A stretch of 64,000 nt of DNA from NCBI GenBank assembly GCA_027487905.1, contig JAIYCR010000096.1, forward strand, positions 1 to 64,000, in the 5' to 3' direction. Positions within the stretch are counted from its first letter, which is position 1, and every line of letters starts with the position of its first letter. This DNA comes from Rubrivivax sp. (GTDB taxonomy: Bacteria > Pseudomonadota > Gammaproteobacteria > Burkholderiales > Burkholderiaceae_C). Of this stretch, positions 36,691 to 44,834 are shown in pieces. Under the pieces are notes generated by a model that saw only the letters and a program-made list of their open reading frames with translations, searched no databases and was not told where the DNA came from. Position numbers and translations under genes: made by a program.

Positions 36691-39342
36691 ATGCTGATGC
36701 CCACTTCCCCGCTGACCCTCGCGCCTGCCGCCGACGCGCCACCGATCGGCCCGCTTGACGCCCACGCCCTTGCCGTGGATGCCATCGACACCGACCCGGC
36801 CGAGACCGCCGAATGGCGCGAAAGCCTGGCTGCCGCCCTGGCCGCTGCCGGACCTGAACGCGCGCGCTTCCTGCTGGACACGCTGGCCGCCCAGGCCCAG
36901 GCGATGGGCGTGAACTGGCGGCCCGAGCTCACCACGCCCTACGTGAACACGGTGCGCGTGGAAGACCAGCCGGTCTTCCCCGGCGATCTCGCGCTGGAAG
37001 AGCGGCTGGCCGGCTGGATGCGCTGGAACGCGCTGGCCATGGTGGTCCGGGCCAACCAGGCCTTCGGTGAGCTGGGCGGCCACATCGCCAGTTACGCCAG
37101 TGCGGCGGACCTCTTCGAGGTCGGCTTCAACCACTTCTTCCGCGCCCGCGACGCTTCGCACGGCGGCGACCTCGTCTTCTTCCAGCCCCACAGCGCGCCG
37201 GGCGTCTATGCCCGCGCCTTCCTCGAAGGCCGCCTGAGCGAACACGACCTGGCCCACTATCGCCAGGAACTGACCGCCGGTGCTGCCGGGGCCCGCGGGC
37301 TGTCGAGCTACCCGCACCCCTGGCTGATGCCCGATTTCTGGCAGTTCCCCACCGGCTCCATGGGTCTGGGGCCGATCAGCTCCATCTACCACGCGCGCTT
37401 CATGCGCTACCTCAGCCACCGCGGGCTGCTGGCCACCGAGGGCCGCACGGTGTGGGGCGTGTTCGGCGACGGCGAGATGGACGAGCCCGAGAGCATGAGC
37501 GCGCTCACGCTGGCCGCCCGCGAGCGGCTGGACAACCTGGTGTGGGTGGTGAACTGCAACCTGCAGCGCCTGGACGGCCCGGTGCGCGGCAACGGCAAGA
37601 TCATCGACGAGCTCGAGCGCCTGTTCACCGGCGCGGGCTGGCATGTGATCAAGCTGCTGTGGGGCAGCGACTGGGACGGCCTCTTCGCCCGCGACCTCAC
37701 CGGCGCGCTGATGCGCTCGCTGGCGGGCACGGTGGACGGGCAGATGCAGACCTTCGCGGCCAAGGACGGCCGCTACAACCGGCAGAACTTCTTCGGCCAG
37801 AGCCCCGAACTCGCCCGGCTGGTGGAGGGGCTGACCGACGAGCAGATCGACCGCCTCAAGCGCGGCGGCCACGACCTGGTGAAGATCCACGCCGCCTACC
37901 ACGCGGCGGTGCACCACCGCGGCCAGCCGGTGGTGATCCTGGCCCACACCAAGAAGGGCTACGGCATGGGCGAGGCCGGACAGGGCCGCATGACCACGCA
38001 CCAGCAGAAGAAGCTGGAGGCCGAGGACCTGCTCGCCTTCCGCGACCGCTTCGCGCTGCCGCTGTCCGACGAGGACGCCGTGGGCCTGCGCTTCGTCAAG
38101 CCGGCCGCCGACAGCGCCGAGCTGCACTACCTGCAGGCGCGCCGGGCCGCGCTGGGCGGGCCCATGCCGGTCAGGGACGCGCGCTGCGAGCCGCTGAGCG
38201 TGCCGCCGCTGGCGTCGGTGGCCGGCTTCGCGCTGCAGGCGGACGGCAAGGTGATGAGCACCACCATGGCCTTCGTGCGTCTGCTCGGCGCCTTGCTGAA
38301 GGACCCGGCGCTCGGCCCCCGGGTGGTGCCCATCGTCGCCGACGAGGCCCGCACCTTCGGCATGGCCAACCTGTTCAAGCAGATCGGCATCTATTCCAGC
38401 GTCGGCCAGCGCTATGCGCCCGAGGACATCGGCTCGGTGATGAGCTACCGCGAGGCCCGCGACGGGCAGATCCTCGAGGAGGGCATTTCCGAGGCCGGCG
38501 CCATCGCCAGCTGGACCGCCGCGGCCACCAGCTACACGGTGCACGGCCTGGCGATGCTGCCCTTCTACATCTACTACTCGATGTTCGGCTTCCAGCGGGT
38601 GGGCGACGCCATCTGGGCGGCGGCCGACCAGCGTGCCCGAGGCTTCCTGCTGGGCGCCACCTCGGGCCGCACGACGCTGGGCGGCGAGGGCCTGCAGCAC
38701 CAGGACGGCAGCAGCCAGCTGGTGGCCGCCACCATTCCCAACTGCAAGGCCTACGACCCGGCCTTCGCCGGCGAGCTGGCGGTCATCCTCGACCACGGCA
38801 TGCGCGAGATGCTGGAGGAACAGCGCGACGTCTTCTACTACGTGACGCTGATGAACCAGAACTACCCGATGCCTGACCTGCCCACCGACGCGCACGAGGG
38901 CGTGGTGCGCGGTGCCTATGTGCTGCAGCGGCTGAACCCCGAGGCGGCCGACCGGGTCACGCTGATGGGCAGCGGCGCCATCCTGACCGAGGTGGTCGAG
39001 GCGGCGCGGCAGCTGGCCGATGCGGGGCGGGGCGTGGATGTGGTGAGCGTCACGAGCTTCAGCGAACTGGCCCGGGCGGGCGTGGCGGCCGAGGCGGCCG
39101 GCGAGCCCCTGGCCGGCTGCTGGTTGCAGCGGGTGCTGGCCACCACCGGCGGCCCTGTCGTGGCGGCTACCGACTATGTGCGCGCGGTGCCCGAGCAGAT
39201 CCGCGCCTTCATGCCCGACGGACGCGCTTACCGGACCCTGGGCACCGACGGCTTCGGCCGCAGCGACACGCGGGCGGCGTTGCGCCGCTTCTTCCAGGTG
39301 GACGCCCAGGCGGTGGTGGAGGCGGCCCGGGCGATGGGCTGA
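36691..39342 (+). CDS. homodimeric 2-oxoacid dehydrogenase E1 (AceE / MdeB type)
   Basis: 883 residues from ATG 36691, near the usual length of AceE; the open frame from 36580 is less likely to be coding. The thiamine-diphosphate motif GDGEMDEPES starts at Gly259 and continues to NCNLQRLDGPVRGNGK. The HMR-type start (NTPYVNTV-like, here TTPYVNTVRVED), SYPHPWLMPDFWQFPTGSMG and the central DEARTFGMANLFKQIGIYS are standard. It decarboxylates pyruvate or 2-oxobutyrate for transfer to a lipoyl E2. No E2 or E3 gene is adjacent, and the paired Lrp gene resembles mdeR, so an alternative E1 for 2-oxobutyrate is as likely as the housekeeping AceE. Confidence 0.9.
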   Translation: MLMPTSPLTLAPAADAPPIGPLDAHALAVDAIDTDPAETAEWRESLAAALAAAGPERARFLLDTLAAQAQAMGVNWRPELTTPYVNTVRVEDQPVFPGDLALEERLAGWMRWNALAMVVRANQAFGELGGHIASYASAADLFEVGFNHFFRARDASHGGDLVFFQPHSAPGVYARAFLEGRLSEHDLAHYRQELTAGAAGARGLSSYPHPWLMPDFWQFPTGSMGLGPISSIYHARFMRYLSHRGLLATEGRTVWGVFGDGEMDEPESMSALTLAARERLDNLVWVVNCNLQRLDGPVRGNGKIIDELERLFTGAGWHVIKLLWGSDWDGLFARDLTGALMRSLAGTVDGQMQTFAAKDGRYNRQNFFGQSPELARLVEGLTDEQIDRLKRGGHDLVKIHAAYHAAVHHRGQPVVILAHTKKGYGMGEAGQGRMTTHQQKKLEAEDLLAFRDRFALPLSDEDAVGLRFVKPAADSAELHYLQARRAALGGPMPVRDARCEPLSVPPLASVAGFALQADGKVMSTTMAFVRLLGALLKDPALGPRVVPIVADEARTFGMANLFKQIGIYSSVGQRYAPEDIGSVMSYREARDGQILEEGISEAGAIASWTAAATSYTVHGLAMLPFYIYYSMFGFQRVGDAIWAAADQRARGFLLGATSGRTTLGGEGLQHQDGSSQLVAATIPNCKAYDPAFAGELAVILDHGMREMLEEQRDVFYYVTLMNQNYPMPDLPTDAHEGVVRGAYVLQRLNPEAADRVTLMGSGAILTEVVEAARQLADAGRGVDVVSVTSFSELARAGVAAEAAGEPLAGCWLQRVLATTGGPVVAATDYVRAVPEQIRAFMPDGRAYRTLGTDGFGRSDTRAALRRFFQVDAQAVVEAARAMG

Positions 39343-39351
39343 CCGGTCCCC

Positions 39352-39361
39352 GGGGGGGGGG
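39352..39361 (+). repeat. run of ten G in front of the catalase gene
   Basis: A homopolymer of ten guanines lies 10 bases after the E1 stop and 50 bases before the catalase start. Such tracts vary in length by slippage. In this position it could change promoter spacing, or simply be neutral. Confidence 0.7.
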
Positions 39362-39410
39362 CGGCATCCGGCTTGCCGACCGGGTCTGTCCCAACCCAAC
39401 CGGAGTGCCC

Positions 39411-40382
39411 ATGTTCGCCCACACCAAACGCCTTCAGTACACGGTGCGCGTCACCGAGTCCAATCCTGGCCTGGCCAACCTCATGCTGGAGCAGTTCGGC
39501 GGCCCGCAGGGCGAACTCGCCGCGGCCTGCCGATACTTCACCCAGTACCTGGCCGAGGACGACCCCGGCCGGCGCGACATGCTGATCGACATCGCCACCG
39601 AGGAGCTCAGCCACCTGGAGGTGATCGGCACCATCGTGGCCATGCTCAACAAGGGCGCCAAGGGCCTGATCGCCGAGGGCATCGAGCGCGAGGCCGACAT
39701 GTACCGCGCCATCTCCGGCGGCGGCAACGACTCCCACGTCACCCAGCTGCTCTACGGCGGCGGCCCGCCGCTGACCAATTCGGGCGGCGTCCCCTGGACG
39801 GCCGCCTACGTGGACACCATCGGCGACCCGGCCGCGGACCTGCGCAGCAACATCGCCGCCGAATCGCGCGCCAAGATCGTCTACGAGCGCCTGATCAATC
39901 TCACCGACGACCCCGGGGTGAAGGAGGCGCTGGGCTTTCTGATGACCCGCGAGATCGCCCACCAGCAGAGCTTCGAGAAGGCGCTTTACTCCATCCAGCC
40001 GAATTTCCCGCCGGGCAAGCTGCCGGGCATGGCCGAGTTCACCAACGTCTACTTCAACATGTCCAAGGGCGACACCGAGTCGCGCGGGCCGTGGAACCAG
40101 GAGCCGACCTTCGAGTTCCGCGAGGCGGAGCCGGCGGTGGACGGCGGCTCGGGCATGGGCGAGGTGACGCTGTCCTCCGACGAGGCCGACGCCGTGGAGC
40201 GGGCCGCCCTGAGGCTGCGCTCCGACCCCGACGACGACCCGCTGACTGGCGCGATGCTCGGCGCCGGTGCAGCGCCGGGCCCGGACGGCCAGGCCGAACT
40301 GGGCGACCCGGCCGACGCGAAGGCTGCGTCCACGCTGGCCCGCAAGCGCAAGCCCCTGCGGGCTGCGGACGCGGACCGCTGA
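39411..40382 (+). CDS. manganese catalase (non-haem)
   Basis: 323 residues from ATG 39411 with GGAG 5 bases upstream. The four-helix bundle ligands of the dimanganese site are in place: ATEELSHLEVIG (Glu and His on one helix), NIAAESRAKIVYERL, and TREIAHQQSFEKAL. The N-terminal QFGGPQGELAAACRYFTQY supplies the first Glu. It splits hydrogen peroxide to water and oxygen in the cytoplasm. The last 60 residues form an acidic, Ala-rich tail without conserved motifs. It is followed, 13 bases later, by a ZIP transporter that could supply the metal. Confidence 0.94.
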   Translation: MFAHTKRLQYTVRVTESNPGLANLMLEQFGGPQGELAAACRYFTQYLAEDDPGRRDMLIDIATEELSHLEVIGTIVAMLNKGAKGLIAEGIEREADMYRAISGGGNDSHVTQLLYGGGPPLTNSGGVPWTAAYVDTIGDPAADLRSNIAAESRAKIVYERLINLTDDPGVKEALGFLMTREIAHQQSFEKALYSIQPNFPPGKLPGMAEFTNVYFNMSKGDTESRGPWNQEPTFEFREAEPAVDGGSGMGEVTLSSDEADAVERAALRLRSDPDDDPLTGAMLGAGAAPGPDGQAELGDPADAKAASTLARKRKPLRAADADR

Positions 40383-40395
40383 GGCGGGAGGCGCC

Positions 40396-41310
40396 GTGGA
40401 CCACCCGCTGACACCGTCGTCGGTGCCCCGGCGTGCCGGCCTTCGGGCCTGGCGCCGCATGGCCGGCATGGCCATCTGCCTGTCGGGCGGGCTGATCGCC
40501 CTCGACTGGTGGTGGCGGCAATGGGCGCTGGCGCATCCCCAGGTGGAGCATGCGCTGTGGGGCGGGCTGCTGGCGGCGCTGGCCACTGCGCTGGGCACCC
40601 TGCCCGCGCTGCTGCCCGGCGGCACCAGCGAGCGGGTGCGAGACGGCATGCTCGGCTTCGGTGCCGGCGTGATGCTGGCCGCCAGCGCGTTCTCGCTGGT
40701 GGCCCCTGCATTGGAGGCCGCGCAGCTTCAAGGTGCGACCCGCATGGGTGCCAGCCTCACGGTGGCGCTGGGCTTTTGTGCCGGGGCGCTGGTCCTGCTC
40801 GGACTGCAAGCCTGGGTGCAGCGGGCCGTCGCGCCGCGCCAGCTGCAGGCGCATGCCCAGTGTCGGCGCTTGCTGGCCGTCTGGTTCTTCGTGCTGGCGG
40901 TGACCTTGCACAACCTTCCCGAAGGCCTGGCCATCGGCGTGGGCTTCGCCGGTACGGACCCGGCCGCCGCCCGTGCCCTGGCGGCGGGCGTGGCCATCCA
41001 GGACGTGCCCGAGGGCCTGGTCATCGCGATGGCCCTGCGGGGCGTGGGCTATGGGCGGGTGATGGCCGTGCTGGTGGGCACGCTGTCCGGCCTGGGCGAA
41101 CCGGTGGCCGCGGTGCTGGGTGCGTCCATCGTGGGCAGCTGGATGGTGCTGCTGCCGCTGGGGCTGGCGCTGGCCGCGGGCGCGATGGTCTTCGTCATCG
41201 CCAGCGAGGTCATCCCGCAGGCCCAGCAGGGCCGGCACGGTCGCCTGGCGGCCGCGGCGGTGGTGGCGGGCTTCGCCTTCATGATGGTGCTGGACACGGC
41301 GCTGGGGTGA
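40396..41310 (+). CDS. ZIP-family metal transporter (GufA/ZupT-like)
   Basis: 304 residues from GTG 40396, preceded by GGGAGG at 4 bases. About eight membrane helices. The two metal-binding helices have HNLPEGLAIGVGFAG and QDVPEGLVIAMALRG; the HNxPEG and (H/Q)(E/D)xPEG signatures define the ZIP family. A histidine/glutamine-containing loop (RQLQAHAQCRR) lies before them. It moves Zn2+, Mn2+ or Fe2+ into the cytoplasm. Close linkage with manganese catalase suggests manganese, which is inference. Confidence 0.9.
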   Translation: MDHPLTPSSVPRRAGLRAWRRMAGMAICLSGGLIALDWWWRQWALAHPQVEHALWGGLLAALATALGTLPALLPGGTSERVRDGMLGFGAGVMLAASAFSLVAPALEAAQLQGATRMGASLTVALGFCAGALVLLGLQAWVQRAVAPRQLQAHAQCRRLLAVWFFVLAVTLHNLPEGLAIGVGFAGTDPAAARALAAGVAIQDVPEGLVIAMALRGVGYGRVMAVLVGTLSGLGEPVAAVLGASIVGSWMVLLPLGLALAAGAMVFVIASEVIPQAQQGRHGRLAAAAVVAGFAFMMVLDTALG

Positions 41311-41377
41311 CGCGGCGCGCCAGGGCGTTCGCTGGGATGATGAAGGCCCTGCGTCTTCATCCCCTCGCGCGTTCGCC

Positions 41378-42397
41378 ATGACCGACTGGTTCGTCCACCC
41401 GGCTTTCCAGAGCCTGGCCTTCCCCGTGCTGCTGTCGGCGACCGCCGTGGCCCTGCTTCGGGCCTGGGGCGGTGCGGCGGCGGCGCCCTGGGGGGCCGTG
41501 GCGGGCCTGGTGGGTTCGCTGATGCTGATGCCGGGGCTGGAGTGGCCGGCCCTGTCGCGCCTGCAGCGCCTGCCGTGGGTGGTGCTGGCGGGTGCGGCGG
41601 CGCTGGCCTGGCTGGCGCTGCGGGCCGCGCGGGGAGGCAGGCGCGGCAGGCGCGGCTTGGCGACGGGTTGGGCCTGGCTGGCCACCGGTGTGGCGTGGCT
41701 GGGGGCGTGCGGGGTGCTGGGTGGCGCCGCCTCGGGAGGGGTGCCGCGCGATGGCACCGACGCGGCGCTGGCCGTGCCGGTCGCCGCACTCGCCGGCCTG
41801 TCCGTGCTGGTGCTGATGGCTCTGGGTACACCAGACCGCCCGGCCTCGACGCCGGTTCAGGAGCAGCGCTTCGGATGCACCGTGCGCACCGCCGCCAGCC
41901 TGAGCGTCGCCGCGCTGGGGCTCGCAGCCCTGGCTGCCGTGGGCGGCTCGCTGCTCATCGGGCAACTGGCCTTGATGCTGGCGTGCTGCGGGGCGGTTCT
42001 GGCAGGTGCCGTGGCCCTGGGGTGGAAGCGGGCCGGGCAGGGGCCTTCCGGCGACGGCCTGTGCAGCCTGGCTTCGCAGCAGGGTGGTCGACGTGCCTTG
42101 ATGCCCCTGGCACTGGCGCTGCTGGCCCTGGCGTGGGTGCTGTGGCAGTCGTGGCCACCGCAGGTCCGGCAGTGGGTGGGTCCGCCCCTGCGCCTGGCCT
42201 TGCTGGTGCTGCCCCTGGCCATGCCCGCGCTGTTGCGGCACCTTGCCTGGGCGCAGCGGCACCCCCGCCGGTCGCTCGGGATGGGCATCGTCGTGTCGAT
42301 GCTCGCGGTGGCCGCTGCGGTGGGCTGGCAGGCCGTTGCGGGAATGCCCGGCGCCGCGCCGGGCGATGACGACCCCTACTACACCCCCGGCGGGTGA
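41378..42397 (+). CDS. hypothetical multi-pass membrane protein, 339 aa
   Basis: Not recognised. The protein has about nine or ten hydrophobic helices (for example FPVLLSATAVALLRAW, VPVAALAGLSVLVLMAL, GQLALMLACCGAVLAGAVAL, LALALLALAWVLWQSW), short loops and two Arg-rich cytoplasmic loops (RAARGGRRGRRG). No charged residue pairs typical of transporters are obvious within the helices. It starts 67 bases after the ZIP gene, with a GGGATGA..TGAAG/CTTCATCCC imperfect hairpin in the gap, so it may be a separate unit. It ends 18 bases from the convergent ribA gene. Confidence 0.7.
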   Translation: MTDWFVHPAFQSLAFPVLLSATAVALLRAWGGAAAAPWGAVAGLVGSLMLMPGLEWPALSRLQRLPWVVLAGAAALAWLALRAARGGRRGRRGLATGWAWLATGVAWLGACGVLGGAASGGVPRDGTDAALAVPVAALAGLSVLVLMALGTPDRPASTPVQEQRFGCTVRTAASLSVAALGLAALAAVGGSLLIGQLALMLACCGAVLAGAVALGWKRAGQGPSGDGLCSLASQQGGRRALMPLALALLALAWVLWQSWPPQVRQWVGPPLRLALLVLPLAMPALLRHLAWAQRHPRRSLGMGIVVSMLAVAAAVGWQAVAGMPGAAPGDDDPYYTPGG

Positions 42398-42415
42398 CCG
42401 GGCGGTGCGGCCGGC

Positions 42416-43642
42416 TCAGTCGGCACCCAGGTGGCCTGCGGCCCGCTTGGTCTGCAGGTAGCGCTGGTTGTGGTCGTTCACCGGACCGAGCAGCGGCAGG
42501 CGGTCGACCACCTCGATGCCCGCTTCGCGCAGCGCGTCGATCTTCTGCGGGTTGTTGGTCATCAGGCGGATGCGGGTGTAGCCCAGCGACTGCAGCATGG
42601 CCGCGGCCGCGCCGAACTGGCGTTCATCCTCGCGGAAGCCGAGGTAGCGGTCGGCCTGCAAGGTGTCCAGGCCCTGGTCCTGCAGCCGATAGGCCCTGAG
42701 CTTGTTGGCCAGGCCCGTGCCTCGGCCCTCCTGCGCCAGGTAGAGCAGCACGCCGCCGGTTTCGCCCAGGCGCTGGACCGCGCGCTGCAACTGCGGCCCG
42801 CAGTCGCAGCGCAGGCTGTCCAGCAGGTCGCCGGTCAGGCAGGCCGAGTGCAGGCGCACCGGCACCGGCGAACCCGTCGCCGGCTCGCCGACGATGATGG
42901 CCAGGTGCTCGGCGTCGCCGTCGGTCTCGCGGAAGACGATCAGCGTGCAGTCCTCGCCCAGGCCCAGCGGCACCCGGGCGTCGCTGACCCGGCGCAGGGC
43001 TTGCGGGCGCAGGGCTTGCGGGTGCTCGGCGTCGGCCGGTTGCAGCTCGCCCAGGTCCAGCGCCAGCGGATCCCAGGCGGCCCAGGTACCGGCCTGCTCG
43101 GCCGGCAGCTCCAGCACGATGAAGGCGGGAATCAGGCGAGCCCGCTTGGCCAGGAACAGGGCCGCCTGCGCCGCCGGATGGTGTTCGGCGCTCGGCCGCT
43201 TCGGGTCCAGTGGCGCGGGTGGCAGGCCTTCAAAGGGGCCGTCCACGCCGGTCACGGCCGCCCAGCGGGACAGGTCCGACAGCTCGATGTCGCGCGGCAG
43301 CACCACCGAGTGCGGTGCCTGGGCGCCTTCGCGTCCGAGCGAGGCGACGCGCTCGGCGCTGAGCAGCAGGCGCACCGGCAGGCCGGTGGCCAGCCAGTGG
43401 GCGAGCTCGTCGGCCGCCAGCGTCTCCACGGCCGACACCAGCCAGACGCTCGAGGCTGCGCTGGCGCGGTCGCCAGGCCCGGCTGGCCAAAGCGCCACCG
43501 GTCGTCCGCGCCGCAGCTCGGTGCTGGCGCGGTCGATGTGGATGGCCGCGCGGCGGTCCGCGTCGGGTGCAGGCCCGGCAAAGGCCGGCACGGGCGCGCC
43601 GGTCGAATCAGGGGAGGCAGGGGAGGCAGGGGAGTTCGTCAT
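42416..43642 (-). CDS. ribA: GTP cyclohydrolase II with ~190-residue N-terminal extension
   Basis: 408 residues. The C-terminal 200 residues are a complete GTP cyclohydrolase II: zinc cysteines Cys268, Cys279 and Cys281 in CLTGDLLDSLRCDCG, the QEGRGTGLANKLRAY segment and LMTNNPQKIDALREAGIEV. It opens GTP to diaminopyrimidine, formate and pyrophosphate. The N-terminal part (AAIHIDRASTELRRGRPVALW onward) looks like a degenerate dihydroxybutanone-phosphate-synthase-like fold and lacks its acidic motif. It may be the only functional cyclohydrolase for riboflavin, since the RibBA copy lacks the zinc motif, or it may feed the neighbouring pathway genes. The first codons contain a GGGGAGGCA tandem repeat (43611-43634), encoding SPA units. 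Confidence 0.93.
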   Translation of the reverse strand: MTNSPASPASPDSTGAPVPAFAGPAPDADRRAAIHIDRASTELRRGRPVALWPAGPGDRASAASSVWLVSAVETLAADELAHWLATGLPVRLLLSAERVASLGREGAQAPHSVVLPRDIELSDLSRWAAVTGVDGPFEGLPPAPLDPKRPSAEHHPAAQAALFLAKRARLIPAFIVLELPAEQAGTWAAWDPLALDLGELQPADAEHPQALRPQALRRVSDARVPLGLGEDCTLIVFRETDGDAEHLAIIVGEPATGSPVPVRLHSACLTGDLLDSLRCDCGPQLQRAVQRLGETGGVLLYLAQEGRGTGLANKLRAYRLQDQGLDTLQADRYLGFREDERQFGAAAAMLQSLGYTRIRLMTNNPQKIDALREAGIEVVDRLPLLGPVNDHNQRYLQTKRAAGHLGAD

Positions 43643-43767
43643 TGCGCGGTGGGGCGGCGCCGGGGCGCGTCCGCGCGGGTCAGGGCGACGGGCCGGGTGT
43701 CGCGCCGGGTCTGGGGCGGGGTGTGGGGACGGGTTTGGGCCCGGGTGGAGCGCCGGATGGGAAGCAT
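43639..43767 (-). CDS. possible small Arg/Pro-rich ORF coupled to ribA
   Basis: A 42-codon frame (begins MLPIRRSTRAQTRPH) whose TGA overlaps the ribA ATG (ATGA at 43639-43642). The overlap is the same kind used between true genes here, so it could be an upstream ORF that controls ribA translation. It is rich in Arg, Pro and Thr, and in such GC-rich DNA short frames arise by chance. The rest of the 238-base divergent gap (43643-43880) shows no recognisable operator. Confidence 0.2.
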   Translation of the reverse strand: MLPIRRSTRAQTRPHTPPQTRRDTRPVALTRADAPRRRPTAQ

Positions 43768-43880
43768 GGCCGAAAGAATACCGGCTCGCCCGCCGTTGGC
43801 GCTTCCTGGGCCCATTGCGCTTCCGGCGGGGCCCGTGGCAGGCGCTGCGGAGGGCGGCCCGTCGCTGCGATGATGCGCCG

Positions 43881-44834
43881 ATGCGTCCGAGCCCCGCCCC
43901 GCCTGCCGCCGACCCCGCCGAAGAGCGATGGACACCGCTGTGGCAGTGGTTGCTGTCGACCCGGCTTGGGCCATCGGAGGCGCTGGAGCCGGCCCCGCCG
44001 CAGCCGCCGGATGCCGCAGCGCAGGCCCTGCTGCAGCTCTACATGCCCCTCGTGCGGGCCCGTCGGGAACGCCGGCGGCACGGTGTTGCCCACAACCGGC
44101 CGGTGCTCGCCGCTTCAGGCCCGTCAGCGCCTGTCACGGCGGCCGCGTCTGCGGCGCCCCGCCCCTGGGTGGTGGCGCAGCTGGGCCAGAGCCTGGATGG
44201 CTGCGTGGCCACCGCAGCCGGCGATTCCTTCTTCGTCACCGGCGAGCAAAGCCTGCTGCACCTGCACCGCTTGCGCGCGTTGTGCGACGCGGTGCTGGTG
44301 GGCGCCGGCACCGTAGCGGCCGATGACCCGCAGCTCACCACCCGCCGCGTGCCGGGCCCCAACCCGCTGCGCCTGGTGCTGGACCCGACCGCGCGGCTGG
44401 ACGGTCAGGCCCGGGTGCTCCGCGAGCCGGCGGCGCCCACGCTGTGGATCTGCGACGCGAGCCACGCCGCCCGCGCCCGGGCCTGCCGGCCGCACGGGGG
44501 CGCCGAGGTGCTGGCCGTCGACGGTCTGTTGACTGGTGACGGGCCCGCCGCGGGCATCGACATCGGCCGCCTGCTGGACACGCTGGGCGAATGCGGCGTG
44601 GCGCTGCTCTTCGTCGAAGGGGGTGGGGTGACGGTGTCGCGCTTCCTGGCGGCCGGTGCCATCGACCGCCTGCACCTGGTGGTCGCGCCGGTGCTCATCG
44701 GCGATGGCCGCCGGGGCATCCAGGGCCCGGGGCCGGCGCGCATGGCCGAATGCCCCCGGCCGCCCGTCCAGCGCCTGCTGATGGGCGAAGACGTGCTGTT
44801 CGATCTCGACCTGAGCCGCAGCGGGTCCGGCTAG
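43881..44834 (+). CDS. RibD C-terminal-domain reductase without deaminase domain
   Basis: 317 residues from ATG 43881. The first 95 residues are an unassigned helical, Pro/Ala-containing part (TPLWQWLLSTRLGPS; LYMPLVRARRERRRH). The rest is a dihydrofolate-reductase-like RibD_C domain: VVAQLGQSLDGCVATAAGD, CDAVLVGAGTVAADDPQLTT, and LLFVEGGGVTVSRFLAAGAI. There is no CMP-deaminase domain, so it is not a second RibD. It probably reduces a ribosylamino-pyrimidine or similar compound with NADPH. It is divergent from ribA and its stop codon shares CTAG with the convergent methyltransferase gene (44831-44834). Confidence 0.85.
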   Translation: MRPSPAPPAADPAEERWTPLWQWLLSTRLGPSEALEPAPPQPPDAAAQALLQLYMPLVRARRERRRHGVAHNRPVLAASGPSAPVTAAASAAPRPWVVAQLGQSLDGCVATAAGDSFFVTGEQSLLHLHRLRALCDAVLVGAGTVAADDPQLTTRRVPGPNPLRLVLDPTARLDGQARVLREPAAPTLWICDASHAARARACRPHGGAEVLAVDGLLTGDGPAAGIDIGRLLDTLGECGVALLFVEGGGVTVSRFLAAGAIDRLHLVVAPVLIGDGRRGIQGPGPARMAECPRPPVQRLLMGEDVLFDLDLSRSGSG

